From: CAYXZO01 sp964469505
Lineage (GTDB): Bacteria; Fidelibacterota; UBA8477; JABMPR01
Length of the DNA stretch: 64,000 nt
Reading direction: 5' to 3'
Assembly (NCBI GenBank): GCA_964469505.1
Contig: CAYXZO010000002.1
Span: 23,963-87,962 of the forward strand
This document shows positions 24,092 through 36,108 of this stretch, piece after piece. The notes beneath the pieces were generated by a model that was given only the letters and a program-made list of their open reading frames with translations, was not told where the DNA came from and did not search any database. Made by a program: the position numbers and the translations under genes. Every line of letters begins with the position of its first letter. The stretch's first letter is position 1.

Positions 24092-26161
24092 TTAGTCCTT
24101 CTCTTTCTCCGCTTGGGCGGCGGCGATTACCTTGGCCTCCTCATCATGGGGCATCTGTTCGTAATGGGAGAATTTCTGCCGGTGCGAGGCTCTACCCTGG
24201 GTTAGTGAACGTAAGGCGGAGGAGTATTTATACAGATTCGCCTGGGGGACTTTAGCTCGGATTATTTGGAAACGTCCCTGAGCTTCCATCCCTTCAATAC
24301 GTCCCCGGCGGGCCGTCAGGTCACCCATAACATCTCCCATGAACTCTTCAGGCACCTTGATCTCAACCTCATAGATGGGTTCCAACAGGCAGGGTTTGGC
24401 CGCTTTACAAGCTTCCAGAAAAGCTCCACGCCCCGCAATCTGGAAGGCGATGTCTTTGGAATCCACCGGGTGTTGTTTACCGTCGTAAAACACGGCCTTT
24501 ACATCCACGATGGGATAACCGGCTAAAACGCCTTCTTTGGCAGCAGCTTGGACTCCTTTCTCCACGGAGGGCACAAACACCCGGTCCACGTTCTGACCCA
24601 CCAGGGTTTGCTCGAACTGCAGGCCGGAACCGCGGGGTAAAGGCTCCACCGTCATCCAAACTTCCGCAAATTGCCCGGCTCCGCCAGTCTGTTTTTTATG
24701 GCGGAACTTGGAATCACCCTTGGTCTGAATAGTTTCCCGATAGGGAATCTTGGGTTCCACCATCTCCACATCGACCTTAAAGCGTTCTTTGAGCCGTTCG
24801 AAGGCAATCAGAAGCTGTAATTCGCCCTGACCGCTGATAATGGTCTGATGGAGATCTGGATCCACCTCGTAGAAAAAGGTGGGGTCTTCCTCGTGAATTA
24901 GATTCAAGCCGGTGGTGATCTTGTCTTCCTCACCCTTCACCTTGGAAACAATTGCTGCCTGAATGTTGGGTGGAGGAAATTCGATAGGTTTAAGGATCAC
25001 TGGATTTTTAGGATCAGAGAGGGTGTCACCGGTATGGGTATCCTTCAGTTTTACCGTAGCTCCGATATCACCGGCGTTAATGGCGTGAATTTCATTGCGG
25101 TCGTGGCCACTGACACTGTAAACATGGCCGATTCGCTCAGTGATATTGCGCCCTTTATTAACCAGATCCATGCCCGAAGAAACCTTACCCGCATAGGTGC
25201 GGAAAAAACTCAGTTCGCCCACATGGGCTTCGCTGGTGGTCTTAAAAACAAAAGCCACGGTGGGGGCATCTTCACCGGTGGGAATGGGATTGCCCTCGCT
25301 ATCGGTTAGGCCCGGCATATCCGCCGGAGAGGGGAAGTATTTGGCGATGATCTCCATGAGGCGCCGCACCCCCACCAGTACCGGAGCTGCACCTGCAAAA
25401 ACGGGAAAGATGTCCTTGCGGGCAATGGCAGTCCGTAGGCCGGTCCTCAAATCCTCCGCCGAAAGCTCCCCATCCTCGAAATATTTCTCCATCAGGGTTT
25501 CGTCAGACTCCGCCACCTGTTCTTGTAACTCGGTATACCAATGTTCAACTTCATCGGCTAGGTTGGCGGGAACTTCCTCCTCAGTATAGGTGCCCTTTTG
25601 GGTGTCAAACACCAACAACTTCCGCCGCAAAACATCCACCAGTTTGTGAAAACCGATTCCCTCCTCCACAGGGATCTGTAAAGCAGTTACATGATTTCCG
25701 AACTGATCCCGAAGTTGCTGAAAACTTTTCTTGAAGTCGCAGTGCTCCTTGTCCAACTGGTTGATGAAAAAAGCCCGAGGAATGTCGTGCCCCGCGGAAA
25801 AGTCCCACATTACCTCGGTGCCCATTTCAGGACCGTGCAATCCGTTCACCACCAGCAATCCCACATCGGCCACCCGCAATCCGCTCAGGGCTTCTCCCAC
25901 GAAATCGGCATACCCGGGAGTATCAATCAGATTGATTTTCACCCCCTCAAATTCCATCTGGAGCACAGCGGCACTGATGGAATGCTGGCGCTCAATCTCT
26001 TTGCGCCGGTAATCGGAATGGGTGGTTCCCTCAGCAATGGTGCCTAGACGATTTGTGCCCCCAGCGGTGTAAAACATTGCCTCAGACAGCATGGTCTTAC
26101 CGCTGGAGGCATGTCCCACTAAGGCAATATTCCGGATATCGGTCTGATGATACTCCTTCAT
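24092..26161 (-). CDS. Elongation factor G-like GTPase (EF-G paralogue)
   Basis: A 689-residue translational GTPase. G1 is GHASSGKT, G3 is DTPGYADFVGE and G4 is NQLDKE rather than NKxD. Domains II-V follow, with the domain IV/V stretch EVEIKVPEEFMGDVMGDLTARRGRIEGME. The changed G1 and G4 and the lack of rps12/rps7/tuf neighbours point to the EF-G-like (FusA2-type) group, not the housekeeping EF-G. Role in this group is uncertain (translocation under special conditions or ribosome recycling). AAGGAG precedes the ATG; the HIT gene follows. Confidence 0.9.
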   Translation of the reverse strand: MKEYHQTDIRNIALVGHASSGKTMLSEAMFYTAGGTNRLGTIAEGTTHSDYRRKEIERQHSISAAVLQMEFEGVKINLIDTPGYADFVGEALSGLRVADVGLLVVNGLHGPEMGTEVMWDFSAGHDIPRAFFINQLDKEHCDFKKSFQQLRDQFGNHVTALQIPVEEGIGFHKLVDVLRRKLLVFDTQKGTYTEEEVPANLADEVEHWYTELQEQVAESDETLMEKYFEDGELSAEDLRTGLRTAIARKDIFPVFAGAAPVLVGVRRLMEIIAKYFPSPADMPGLTDSEGNPIPTGEDAPTVAFVFKTTSEAHVGELSFFRTYAGKVSSGMDLVNKGRNITERIGHVYSVSGHDRNEIHAINAGDIGATVKLKDTHTGDTLSDPKNPVILKPIEFPPPNIQAAIVSKVKGEEDKITTGLNLIHEEDPTFFYEVDPDLHQTIISGQGELQLLIAFERLKERFKVDVEMVEPKIPYRETIQTKGDSKFRHKKQTGGAGQFAEVWMTVEPLPRGSGLQFEQTLVGQNVDRVFVPSVEKGVQAAAKEGVLAGYPIVDVKAVFYDGKQHPVDSKDIAFQIAGRGAFLEACKAAKPCLLEPIYEVEIKVPEEFMGDVMGDLTARRGRIEGMEAQGRFQIIRAKVPQANLYKYSSALRSLTQGRASHRQKFSHYEQMPHDEEAKVIAAAQAEKEKD

Positions 26162-26372
26162 TGAAAATTCTCCTTAGTTTCTAACGTATTTGGTGGCTGA
26201 TTGATGATTAAGAATATGAGGTTGAAAACTGTGTTGCCTGTGCCCATCAAAGTCCCGAAATATACATGGCGACCCCCATGTGGTCAGCAAATTTTACACC
26301 CTTTTGGAACGTGAATCTTTAGCTTTTGAAAAGCTGAAACTGATTTCCAGCGGATAGCTTCAACAAATGAAA

Positions 26373-26863
26373 CTATTTGATATCCACCAGGGGAGTCCCC
26401 TTCTCCACTGTTTGACCTTCTTGAACGTGAATCGCGGCAATGATGCCATCGCAGGGGGCTTTTATTTCGTTCTCCATTTTCATGGCTTCCATAATGAGCA
26501 ACGGCTCTCCCTGCTGAATTTTATCCCCAACCTGATGTTTGAGCTTGATTATCAAGCCTGGAATCTGGGCTACCACTTTGCCGGTCTGTTTATTCTTCAG
26601 GCGATCCCACCCCAATTCTTTCAACATCAACTGGAGATCATCTTCCACTTTTAGCTGAAAAACCTTACCGGTGGTTGTAAAAGAATTCTGACCTTCCCGG
26701 GTCAGCAGCAGGGAGTGCCCTCCTAGACGCAAACTGAAGACGTTCGGGGATAATACAGCCACATCCACTTCCAATTCCCGGTCACCATTAACCATTATCC
26801 AGTGATCATTTACCTGCTTCAGCTCCAGCTCAGTTTGAAAAGAGCCGTTGGTTATTTTGAATC

Positions 26864-26867
<4 letters not shown>
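26373..26867 (-). CDS. Biotin carboxyl carrier protein of an acyl-CoA carboxylase
   Basis: About 165 residues. The C-terminal biotinyl domain has EAMKMENEIKAPCDG, whose Lys between two Met is biotinylated. A variable N-terminal region precedes it. I start at a TTG that overlaps the biotin carboxylase stop (TTGA), with AAAGGAG 7 bases upstream; an ORF extending to 26900 reads into the previous gene. It carries CO2 from the carboxylase to a carboxyltransferase not encoded here. The long N-terminus fits propionyl/methylcrotonyl-type or oxaloacetate/2-oxo acid carboxylases as well as acetyl-CoA carboxylase. Confidence 0.88.
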
Positions 26868-30426
<3,559 letters not shown>

Positions 30427-30433
30427 CTAAAAT

Positions 30434-30456
30434 AAAAAACGCCCCGCGAGGGGGCG
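30434..30456 (-). terminator. Intrinsic terminator after the 65-residue gene
   Basis: A CGCCCC/GGGGCG stem with a 5-base loop; on the minus strand it runs into TTTTTTATTTT. It lies 17 bases after the stop. Confidence 0.85.
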
Positions 30457-30472
30457 CCGTCTAACGTCTCGT

Positions 30473-30670
30473 TCAGGAATTCAAAAGTTCGGGCAATTTC
30501 TCCTTGACGTATTCAGCGTAATCCTTGCTTTCGGGAACCGACAACATACCTTCTTTAAAACGAATTCCAGTACCATCTTTTTTCATAATCGGCAGGATAT
30601 ACTTAACCATCTTTTTGTGGGTTTTTATCTTGCCCTTAACCTTGTCTCCGAACGCTTGTGCTTTGGCCAT
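30473..30670 (-). CDS. Small basic protein, function unknown
   Basis: 65 residues, Lys-rich (KVKGKIKTHKKMVKYILPIMKK), no membrane segment and no Cys. A strong AAGGAGG precedes the ATG and a strong terminator follows, so I regard it as a real, probably well-expressed gene. I do not recognise the family. The charge pattern would suit nucleic acid or ribosome binding, but nothing specific shows that. Confidence 0.75.
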   Translation of the reverse strand: MAKAQAFGDKVKGKIKTHKKMVKYILPIMKKDGTGIRFKEGMLSVPESKDYAEYVKEKLPELLNS

Positions 30671-30733
30671 GCCTTAACCTCCTTCGTAAGCGGCGCGTAA
30701 GGTAATCGCCACCCCCGCTACCGCCAAGTAAAT

Positions 30734-31243
30734 TTACTTTGCTTGGGGAGCTAGAGCTTGAATATCTCTCTCGAACACCTCAAGGCTTTGGTAACCCACA
30801 TATTTACGACGGATCTTGAAATCGGGATCGATGACGAACGTGGTGGGAATACCTGTGATTCCGCCATAGGCCTGAACCACCCGGCCATCAGCGTAAGCAA
30901 TGGGATAGTTGATACCGTACTTCCTAGCAAAGGGTTCCACAGCCGCAGGACCGTTCTGATCAACCGATACGCCGATGATTTGCAACCGATCGCCATACTT
31001 CTCTTGCAGCTTAATAAAACCGGGAATTTCAGCCCGACAAGGGGGACACCAAGTCGCCCAGAAATCCAGAATTATCACTTTCCCTTTATAATCAGATAAG
31101 CGCACGGTAGTTTTTCCAATCCCGGGGAGAGTAAAATCTGGAGCTTTACTCTGGGAACCATCAGTACTGGTCCCAAACAAAAATGCACCAAAACCGATAA
31201 GCAATACCACAAAGCCAATAAAGAAGTACTGATTACGTTTCAT
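30734..31243 (-). CDS. TlpA/ResA-like thiol-disulfide protein
   Basis: About 169 residues. An N-terminal membrane anchor (FFIGFVVLLIGFGAFLFG) is followed by a thioredoxin fold with redox motif WATWCPPCRAE and cis-Pro loop GITGIPTTF. Such proteins reduce disulfides in the periplasm, for example in cytochrome c maturation. I start at the ATG at 31243, which has AAAGGAAATAAA before it; an upstream in-frame start adds eight residues. A haem protein target is plausible, since a c-type cytochrome is encoded elsewhere in the window. Confidence 0.9.
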   Translation of the reverse strand: MKRNQYFFIGFVVLLIGFGAFLFGTSTDGSQSKAPDFTLPGIGKTTVRLSDYKGKVIILDFWATWCPPCRAEIPGFIKLQEKYGDRLQIIGVSVDQNGPAAVEPFARKYGINYPIAYADGRVVQAYGGITGIPTTFVIDPDFKIRRKYVGYQSLEVFERDIQALAPQAK

Positions 31244-31599
31244 TTTATTTCCTTTCTTTGACATCATTTCTTTGACGAAAATGGGATCACCGTGTTACGT
31301 CACCAAGTAAAAAATTATTATCCGTCGGATTCCCGACGTTATTTGACCGTGCATACTAAACTTATATATCTTAAAATTCTTGCTAGAACTGGCGACTGAA
31401 AGTGGGGTTTCAAGTTCCCTTGGACTTGGGTATAATTGTCTTGTTCAGCTGATAATTCTGGCAGAAACTAGTGATTGGGAATTGTATCAGGTAGGTAATG
31501 AGATGAACCTGGGACCAAAAAGGAGGGAGGATGGGACTAATTGGCTATCCAATGCAACTTACGATAAAGTTTATTTTTAAGAGAATTTAGCAGGGACTT
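31244..31599. other. Intergenic region between divergent genes
   Basis: No supported gene. A 66-codon frame at 31380-31580 lacks a ribosome site and family features. The region should carry promoters for the TlpA-like gene (leftward) and the envelope cluster (rightward). Confidence 0.4.
31408..31436 (+). promoter_or_regulatory. Candidate sigma-70-like promoter of the envelope cluster
   Basis: A perfect TATAAT at 31431-31436 with a weak -35-like TTTCAA at 31408-31413, spaced 17 bp. It would give a leader of about 155 bases for the gene at 31600. The -10 match is good; the -35 is poor. Confidence 0.35.
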
Positions 31600-33264
31600 A
31601 TGAAGATCAGACTAATCATTCTACTCTTATGCTTAGGAATCGTCCAGGCTTTGGGCGGGGAAGGCAAGTACACTCGTAAATCCATAACCTTCATCAACAC
31701 TGTGTACCTGGCCGGTCCACAAGCTCGCAAACTGACTCCAGAACAGACCGAATACTTACTCCAGACCATCAAGCAACGTTTGAGTTTACCACGCTTCGAC
31801 GAGAATCCATTACCACCGGACAGTAAATTGATGTACGACTTCATCCAGCAGGCCAACAACCGAGATTCCCTCGCACTAGATGATATTGCCGAGCTACTGA
31901 ATACGACCTTCGTACCCAAAATTGCTGCCATTATAGACGAATATGCTGAGAAACGCGCTTCCGAATTAGTCGATGAGACTTCCAGGGCTGCTTTCATTGC
32001 AACCAAGGCCAAGGAGTTGGGCATAACGGCTGAGAATCTGGAGCAGATCTACAATTCGGCTTATATCTACTTACCGTACCTCAACGGCGTCAAACGCTAC
32101 ATATCCTACAATAGTAGTAATGAAAAAAAGTCTACCGTCAACTATTCACTGGAAGGCGGGATTATATGGTTCAAAATCGACTTCGAAAACAATCGCACCA
32201 GAGTCAGATCAATCATAAAATCTAAAACAACCAGTATGGGTATGGCCCTGACGGAAAAACACTTTCTGAGTGAGGGGCAATATGTGGGTGCCGAGACTTT
32301 TGCCTACCGTAGTGCTGTTCGAAATTTTGCTCGTAATCTGGAAATAATTACCCGTTCATATCCCGCCTTTACCCTCTCCATACCCATCGCTGAAGTAGAG
32401 GGTGCCACAGTACGCTTCTCGCTGGGAAGCAAAGAAGGATTGCATGTGGATGATAAATTCATCGTCGGCGAGCTAATGGAGGACGACACCGGGGGAGTCA
32501 CCTTCGAATCACAAGGTTTCATTCGAGTTACTCAGGTGGCAAATAACAAAACTGACCGTGAAGCCCTTTCAGTAGGACAAGGTGTCATTGTACAAGATTG
32601 GGCGCCCGGTATGCTCCTTAACGAACACCCACGTTTGCCGTTAGAACTCTACTTTATAGCGGGCTCATTCCCCTACCGATTGACCCAACCTGACTACGCT
32701 TCAAACATTCCTGTAACTAACTTATCCTCATCGGTGGAGCTAGGAATAGGTGTATCTTATGATCTAGGACGTTGGTTAAGCATTCCTCAATTATTGACAT
32801 TGCTTGAATTCCAGGTTGGTTCCGCTTCTGCCACTATCGAAAACTGGTACGCCAGCGATACGCGGGACACGTTCATTTTCGGGTTCGGTGTGGGCCTGAG
32901 CAAACGCACGCAATTCCGCCGATTTGCAGCCGTTGGGCAGGTCTTGCTGGGGGGACGCTCAATTACCATCAATGATGTTCCGGCTATCAGTGACAGTGAT
33001 ACTCTCAACATAATAGCATCCGCTTTCGTACTGGGGCTTGGTCTTGATTATGCCCTGGATATTGACTGGACTGTCGGCCTTCATTACCGCCTGACATTTG
33101 GATCCAACGATGTGTGGACTGTCACAAATTCAGAAGGCTCAGCAGACTATGACGGGCCCGAATTGAAAATTAGTGGGGGGGCCTGGCTTTTGGAAATAAG
33201 CTGGAATCCACCTACCCTTGGTATCGACCCCCTAGATGCAATTCGAGGATTAGCTGGAATCTAA
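31600..33264 (+). CDS. Secreted envelope protein with FlgT-C-like domain and barrel-like C-terminus, function unknown
   Basis: 554 residues with a signal peptide (cleavage near VQALGG). Residues about 40-180 are helical. Residues about 260-340 (IAEVEGATVRFSLGSKEGLHVDDKFIV) resemble the SH3-like C-terminal domain of FlgT and similar envelope proteins. The C-terminal 200 residues alternate strands and turns (VELGIGVSYDLGRWL, FVLGLGLDYALDIDW), as a small outer-membrane barrel would. First gene of a three-gene plus-strand cluster. No homologue of known function is recognised; the domain reading is by eye. Confidence 0.7.
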   Translation: MKIRLIILLLCLGIVQALGGEGKYTRKSITFINTVYLAGPQARKLTPEQTEYLLQTIKQRLSLPRFDENPLPPDSKLMYDFIQQANNRDSLALDDIAELLNTTFVPKIAAIIDEYAEKRASELVDETSRAAFIATKAKELGITAENLEQIYNSAYIYLPYLNGVKRYISYNSSNEKKSTVNYSLEGGIIWFKIDFENNRTRVRSIIKSKTTSMGMALTEKHFLSEGQYVGAETFAYRSAVRNFARNLEIITRSYPAFTLSIPIAEVEGATVRFSLGSKEGLHVDDKFIVGELMEDDTGGVTFESQGFIRVTQVANNKTDREALSVGQGVIVQDWAPGMLLNEHPRLPLELYFIAGSFPYRLTQPDYASNIPVTNLSSSVELGIGVSYDLGRWLSIPQLLTLLEFQVGSASATIENWYASDTRDTFIFGFGVGLSKRTQFRRFAAVGQVLLGGRSITINDVPAISDSDTLNIIASAFVLGLGLDYALDIDWTVGLHYRLTFGSNDVWTVTNSEGSADYDGPELKISGGAWLLEISWNPPTLGIDPLDAIRGLAGI

Positions 33265-33322
33265 ACTCTCTTCTCGTAGAATAATGAAGTATTCAACAAA
33301 TAAAAATAGAGGATGTGATGAT

Positions 33323-34618
33323 ATGAAATCGTGGCAAATAAAGCGTTCCTTTCTGGTGGCCGTTTTAGCCTTGCAATGCATGGGCTTCGGCCAAGGTACC
33401 AATCAACCCCGCTCCCGGGAGGCAGTCTTAGTAGAAAGCACCGGACCGGCAGAAGTACTGGTGTTAGCTACTGGTATCGGGACCGCTAAGCCCAACTGGC
33501 TTGGTAGAGTGGACCAAAAGAAACTCACGGCTTCCGCTGAGCTAGATGCTCGCCGGGCCGCCGTTTGGTTTGTTCTCCTCGGCGGCAGCGACCCCATGCT
33601 CACCACCTCTCAAGAGAAAGAAGCTTTCGAAAAGATCGCTGAAGAGTTTTTCCGGGCCGATAATATCCAACGCTATATCGCCTGGGAGGCCTCAGATTTC
33701 GAACAACGTCGCAAAATTGAAGGCGGTAAAAAGCTGCGGATCAAAAAAGCTTTTAAGATCAACAAGCGCATCATTCGGGAAGACCTGGTAAAACAGGGTG
33801 TGCTCAAGGCCCGAGAGGAAATAACCGATACCCTGGGTTTGCCTTTTTTGATGGTCATACCCGAGGCTCCTAAAGGTAAGGCCCCCTTGGACCTCCTCAG
33901 CACGGATCCTAATCTGAAAAAAGCGGCGGAAGTTATTGAAAGCTACCTTACAGCTCGCCGGTATGATGTGGTAGTTCCCGAACAGGGAGCGGAGTTAGAA
34001 GAACTAACCTTAGCCGTGCAGGAACTGAAAGGCGAACCGGAAGACCCAGCGTATTTGCTGGCCTTAAGCATAGGTGCAGACATCTATTTGACTTACAATG
34101 TCCAAATATCCAGCCGCCGGATTGGTTCACGCACAGTTAAAAAAGCGGTGGTGGGGGTTCGGGCCTTCGAATCAACCACTGCCCGTTTATTGGGTACTGA
34201 GACGGGCTACTCCGTAGAACGGCCAACCATGGATGCCGTGGTCATCGAAGAAGCCGTAAACGACGCCGTGGATAAAGTTTTAGCGCGCATCAATGCTTAT
34301 TGGAAGGACGATCTACAGCAGGGTATCCGCTACAAACTAGTTATCCAAATATCCCAGGAATTCGATCAAGACGAAGCGGAAGATATCATCTTTCAGCTGG
34401 AAGACCTACTGGGGGAAATTTCCAATAAAACTAAAGAAATAGCCCTCACGGATTATACCCTGGATATACTGGCCTGGTGTGCACCAGAAAAATATTCAAA
34501 GGCCACTTCCTTATACCGTGACTTGAAACGAGCGGTAAGACGGAAAATATCTGGGGTGCGTTTGGTACGCACCAGTTTGAATAAAAAACTATTATTACTC
34601 AAAATGACTCCGGCTTGA
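33323..34618 (+). CDS. Secreted protein with LPP20-like N-terminus (DUF6175-like), function unknown
   Basis: About 431 residues with a signal peptide (cleavage near GFGQG). The region around 45-80 (EVLVLATGIGTAKPNW and a following A-rich helix) resembles LPP20/FlgO-type repeats. The C-terminal half (SIGADIYLTYNVQISSRR, FESTTARLLGTETGYS) resembles the DUF6175-type folds near TolB/CsgG-like proteins. I am not certain of either assignment. Start ATG at 33323 has AGAGG 10 bases upstream; a longer frame begins at 33284. It lies between the barrel-like protein and the LPP20 lipoprotein. Confidence 0.68.
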   Translation: MKSWQIKRSFLVAVLALQCMGFGQGTNQPRSREAVLVESTGPAEVLVLATGIGTAKPNWLGRVDQKKLTASAELDARRAAVWFVLLGGSDPMLTTSQEKEAFEKIAEEFFRADNIQRYIAWEASDFEQRRKIEGGKKLRIKKAFKINKRIIREDLVKQGVLKAREEITDTLGLPFLMVIPEAPKGKAPLDLLSTDPNLKKAAEVIESYLTARRYDVVVPEQGAELEELTLAVQELKGEPEDPAYLLALSIGADIYLTYNVQISSRRIGSRTVKKAVVGVRAFESTTARLLGTETGYSVERPTMDAVVIEEAVNDAVDKVLARINAYWKDDLQQGIRYKLVIQISQEFDQDEAEDIIFQLEDLLGEISNKTKEIALTDYTLDILAWCAPEKYSKATSLYRDLKRAVRRKISGVRLVRTSLNKKLLLLKMTPA

Positions 34619-34628
34619 GGGTAGAAAG

Positions 34629-36008
34629 ATGAAACTCCGCTATTGGTTACCATATCTCTTACTAGCGGGAGTGGTGGTCAGCTCCTGTGGTTCGGCGCCG
34701 GCGCCGAAAAGTGGTCAAAAGGCTCAGTGGTACCTTACGGGCAAACATCCCTCATATCCCACTACGCTTTACTGGCTGGGAGTTGGGAGCGGTAGCAGCC
34801 TCTCTGCTGCCAAGGAAGACGCCATCGCTGACCTGGCCCGCCAGCTTAAGGTCAACATCAAAAGCGTCTCGCAACAAATGGTTCAGAGTTTCACCGTCGA
34901 CGATCGGGAGTATTTCCGGGATGAACTCACCAAACGGACCCAGGCTCTGGTGGATCAAACCATTGAAGGAGTGGAAGTGGCCGAGACGGAACATAAGGGT
35001 GATGAATTTTACGTGCTGGTGGTTTTGAATAAAAACCGTTATCTGAATAATCTCCGCAATAAACTGGATGTCCAATACGACCACATTTCCAAACTTATGG
35101 AGCAAACCTCCCAGCTATTGAGTCAGGGACGACTAGTACCAGCAGTTAACAATCTGTTGGAAGCAGCAGAGCAGATTCCCGATCTATCTGCTCAACTGGC
35201 TTTTTACAATGCTCTATCTCCTATGCCTTACCTGGTTGAAGAGCAATATTCCGGCCCAGCCATCGTAGCCAAAGCCCGGGAACTCCTGGCCCAACTGCAT
35301 TTGCGCGTGGAGGAAGGTGATCGACAAACGGCAGCTCCGGGTGCTATTCTGCCCAAACCTGTCGTCATTCAAGCCTATCTGGAACAAAAAGGCCGCGTCC
35401 TTCCCGTAGCCCAGTTGCCTCTAAAGGCTACCTATGAAAACGGAAAAACAGCTGGGAAAGCCGTCACAGGCGACGATGGTCGAGCCGTGTTTCATTTTAC
35501 CGCAGTTCCCGGAATTGCAATCACCCGAGGTCAAATTCGCATTCGATTGAATCTCCTTCGCCTACCGGAAATTTTCGCTTCAACGGTGGAAAATCTGGAG
35601 CAGATCATAACCTACGAATTACAGAGACCTTCCCAGCCCCTGGCGGTGGAAGTCAAGGATGCCGATGGCCTAGCTTTACCCAAACTCATGGTAGCAGTTA
35701 AAAGAGCTCTGACCAATGCCGGTTACACCGTAGCGCCTAATGCTCGATACCGCTTAACGGGTCAGGTGCGACTACAGGAACCGCGTCAACTGACCCTGGG
35801 GGGTCGCAAACGATATCAAGTGCAAGCTGTTATGGAATTACAGCTGGTGGGACCAGACGGAAGCCAATTAGGGTCGTTGGAAATTCGCCAGTCCGGCGTG
35901 GCCGGCGAGGTGGCTAAAGCCAAAGCAAAAGCCCTGGACAGTTTGGGACACTCCATCCCCAAGCGGAGATTAGTGCGCATGCTGGATGCGGGGCTTGGTT
36001 CTCCTTAG
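34629..36008 (+). CDS. LPP20-family lipoprotein
   Basis: 459 residues. Lipobox VVSSC with lipidated Cys20. The LPP20 domain follows (LYWLGVGSGSSLSAAKEDAIADLARQ at about 48-73, then a Phe/Asp-rich strand and VEVAETEHKGDEFYVLVVL). A central helical part and a C-terminal beta-rich, Ig-like part (PLKATYENGKTAGKAVTGDDG) come next. LPP20 proteins sit on the outer membrane; in flagellated bacteria relatives (FlgP, FlgO, FlgT) brace the motor. Here no motility gene is adjacent. It starts 10 bases after the preceding gene. A weak GTGAGC/GCTCAC stem followed by T residues lies near 36042-36092. Confidence 0.85.
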   Translation: MKLRYWLPYLLLAGVVVSSCGSAPAPKSGQKAQWYLTGKHPSYPTTLYWLGVGSGSSLSAAKEDAIADLARQLKVNIKSVSQQMVQSFTVDDREYFRDELTKRTQALVDQTIEGVEVAETEHKGDEFYVLVVLNKNRYLNNLRNKLDVQYDHISKLMEQTSQLLSQGRLVPAVNNLLEAAEQIPDLSAQLAFYNALSPMPYLVEEQYSGPAIVAKARELLAQLHLRVEEGDRQTAAPGAILPKPVVIQAYLEQKGRVLPVAQLPLKATYENGKTAGKAVTGDDGRAVFHFTAVPGIAITRGQIRIRLNLLRLPEIFASTVENLEQIITYELQRPSQPLAVEVKDADGLALPKLMVAVKRALTNAGYTVAPNARYRLTGQVRLQEPRQLTLGGRKRYQVQAVMELQLVGPDGSQLGSLEIRQSGVAGEVAKAKAKALDSLGHSIPKRRLVRMLDAGLGSP

Positions 36009-36108
36009 CCAGCGCTTCCAAGATGATCTTTTCAGGTCAGAGTGAGCTTATATCCGAAGCACTTAAAATACCCCTGGCTCACCTAACTTTTTCCTGATTA
36101 CAAACTGG

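Noticed and set aside
31380..31580. 66-codon plus-strand frame upstream of the envelope cluster
   Set aside because: No ribosome site, no family features, and it covers the likely promoter of the gene at 31600.
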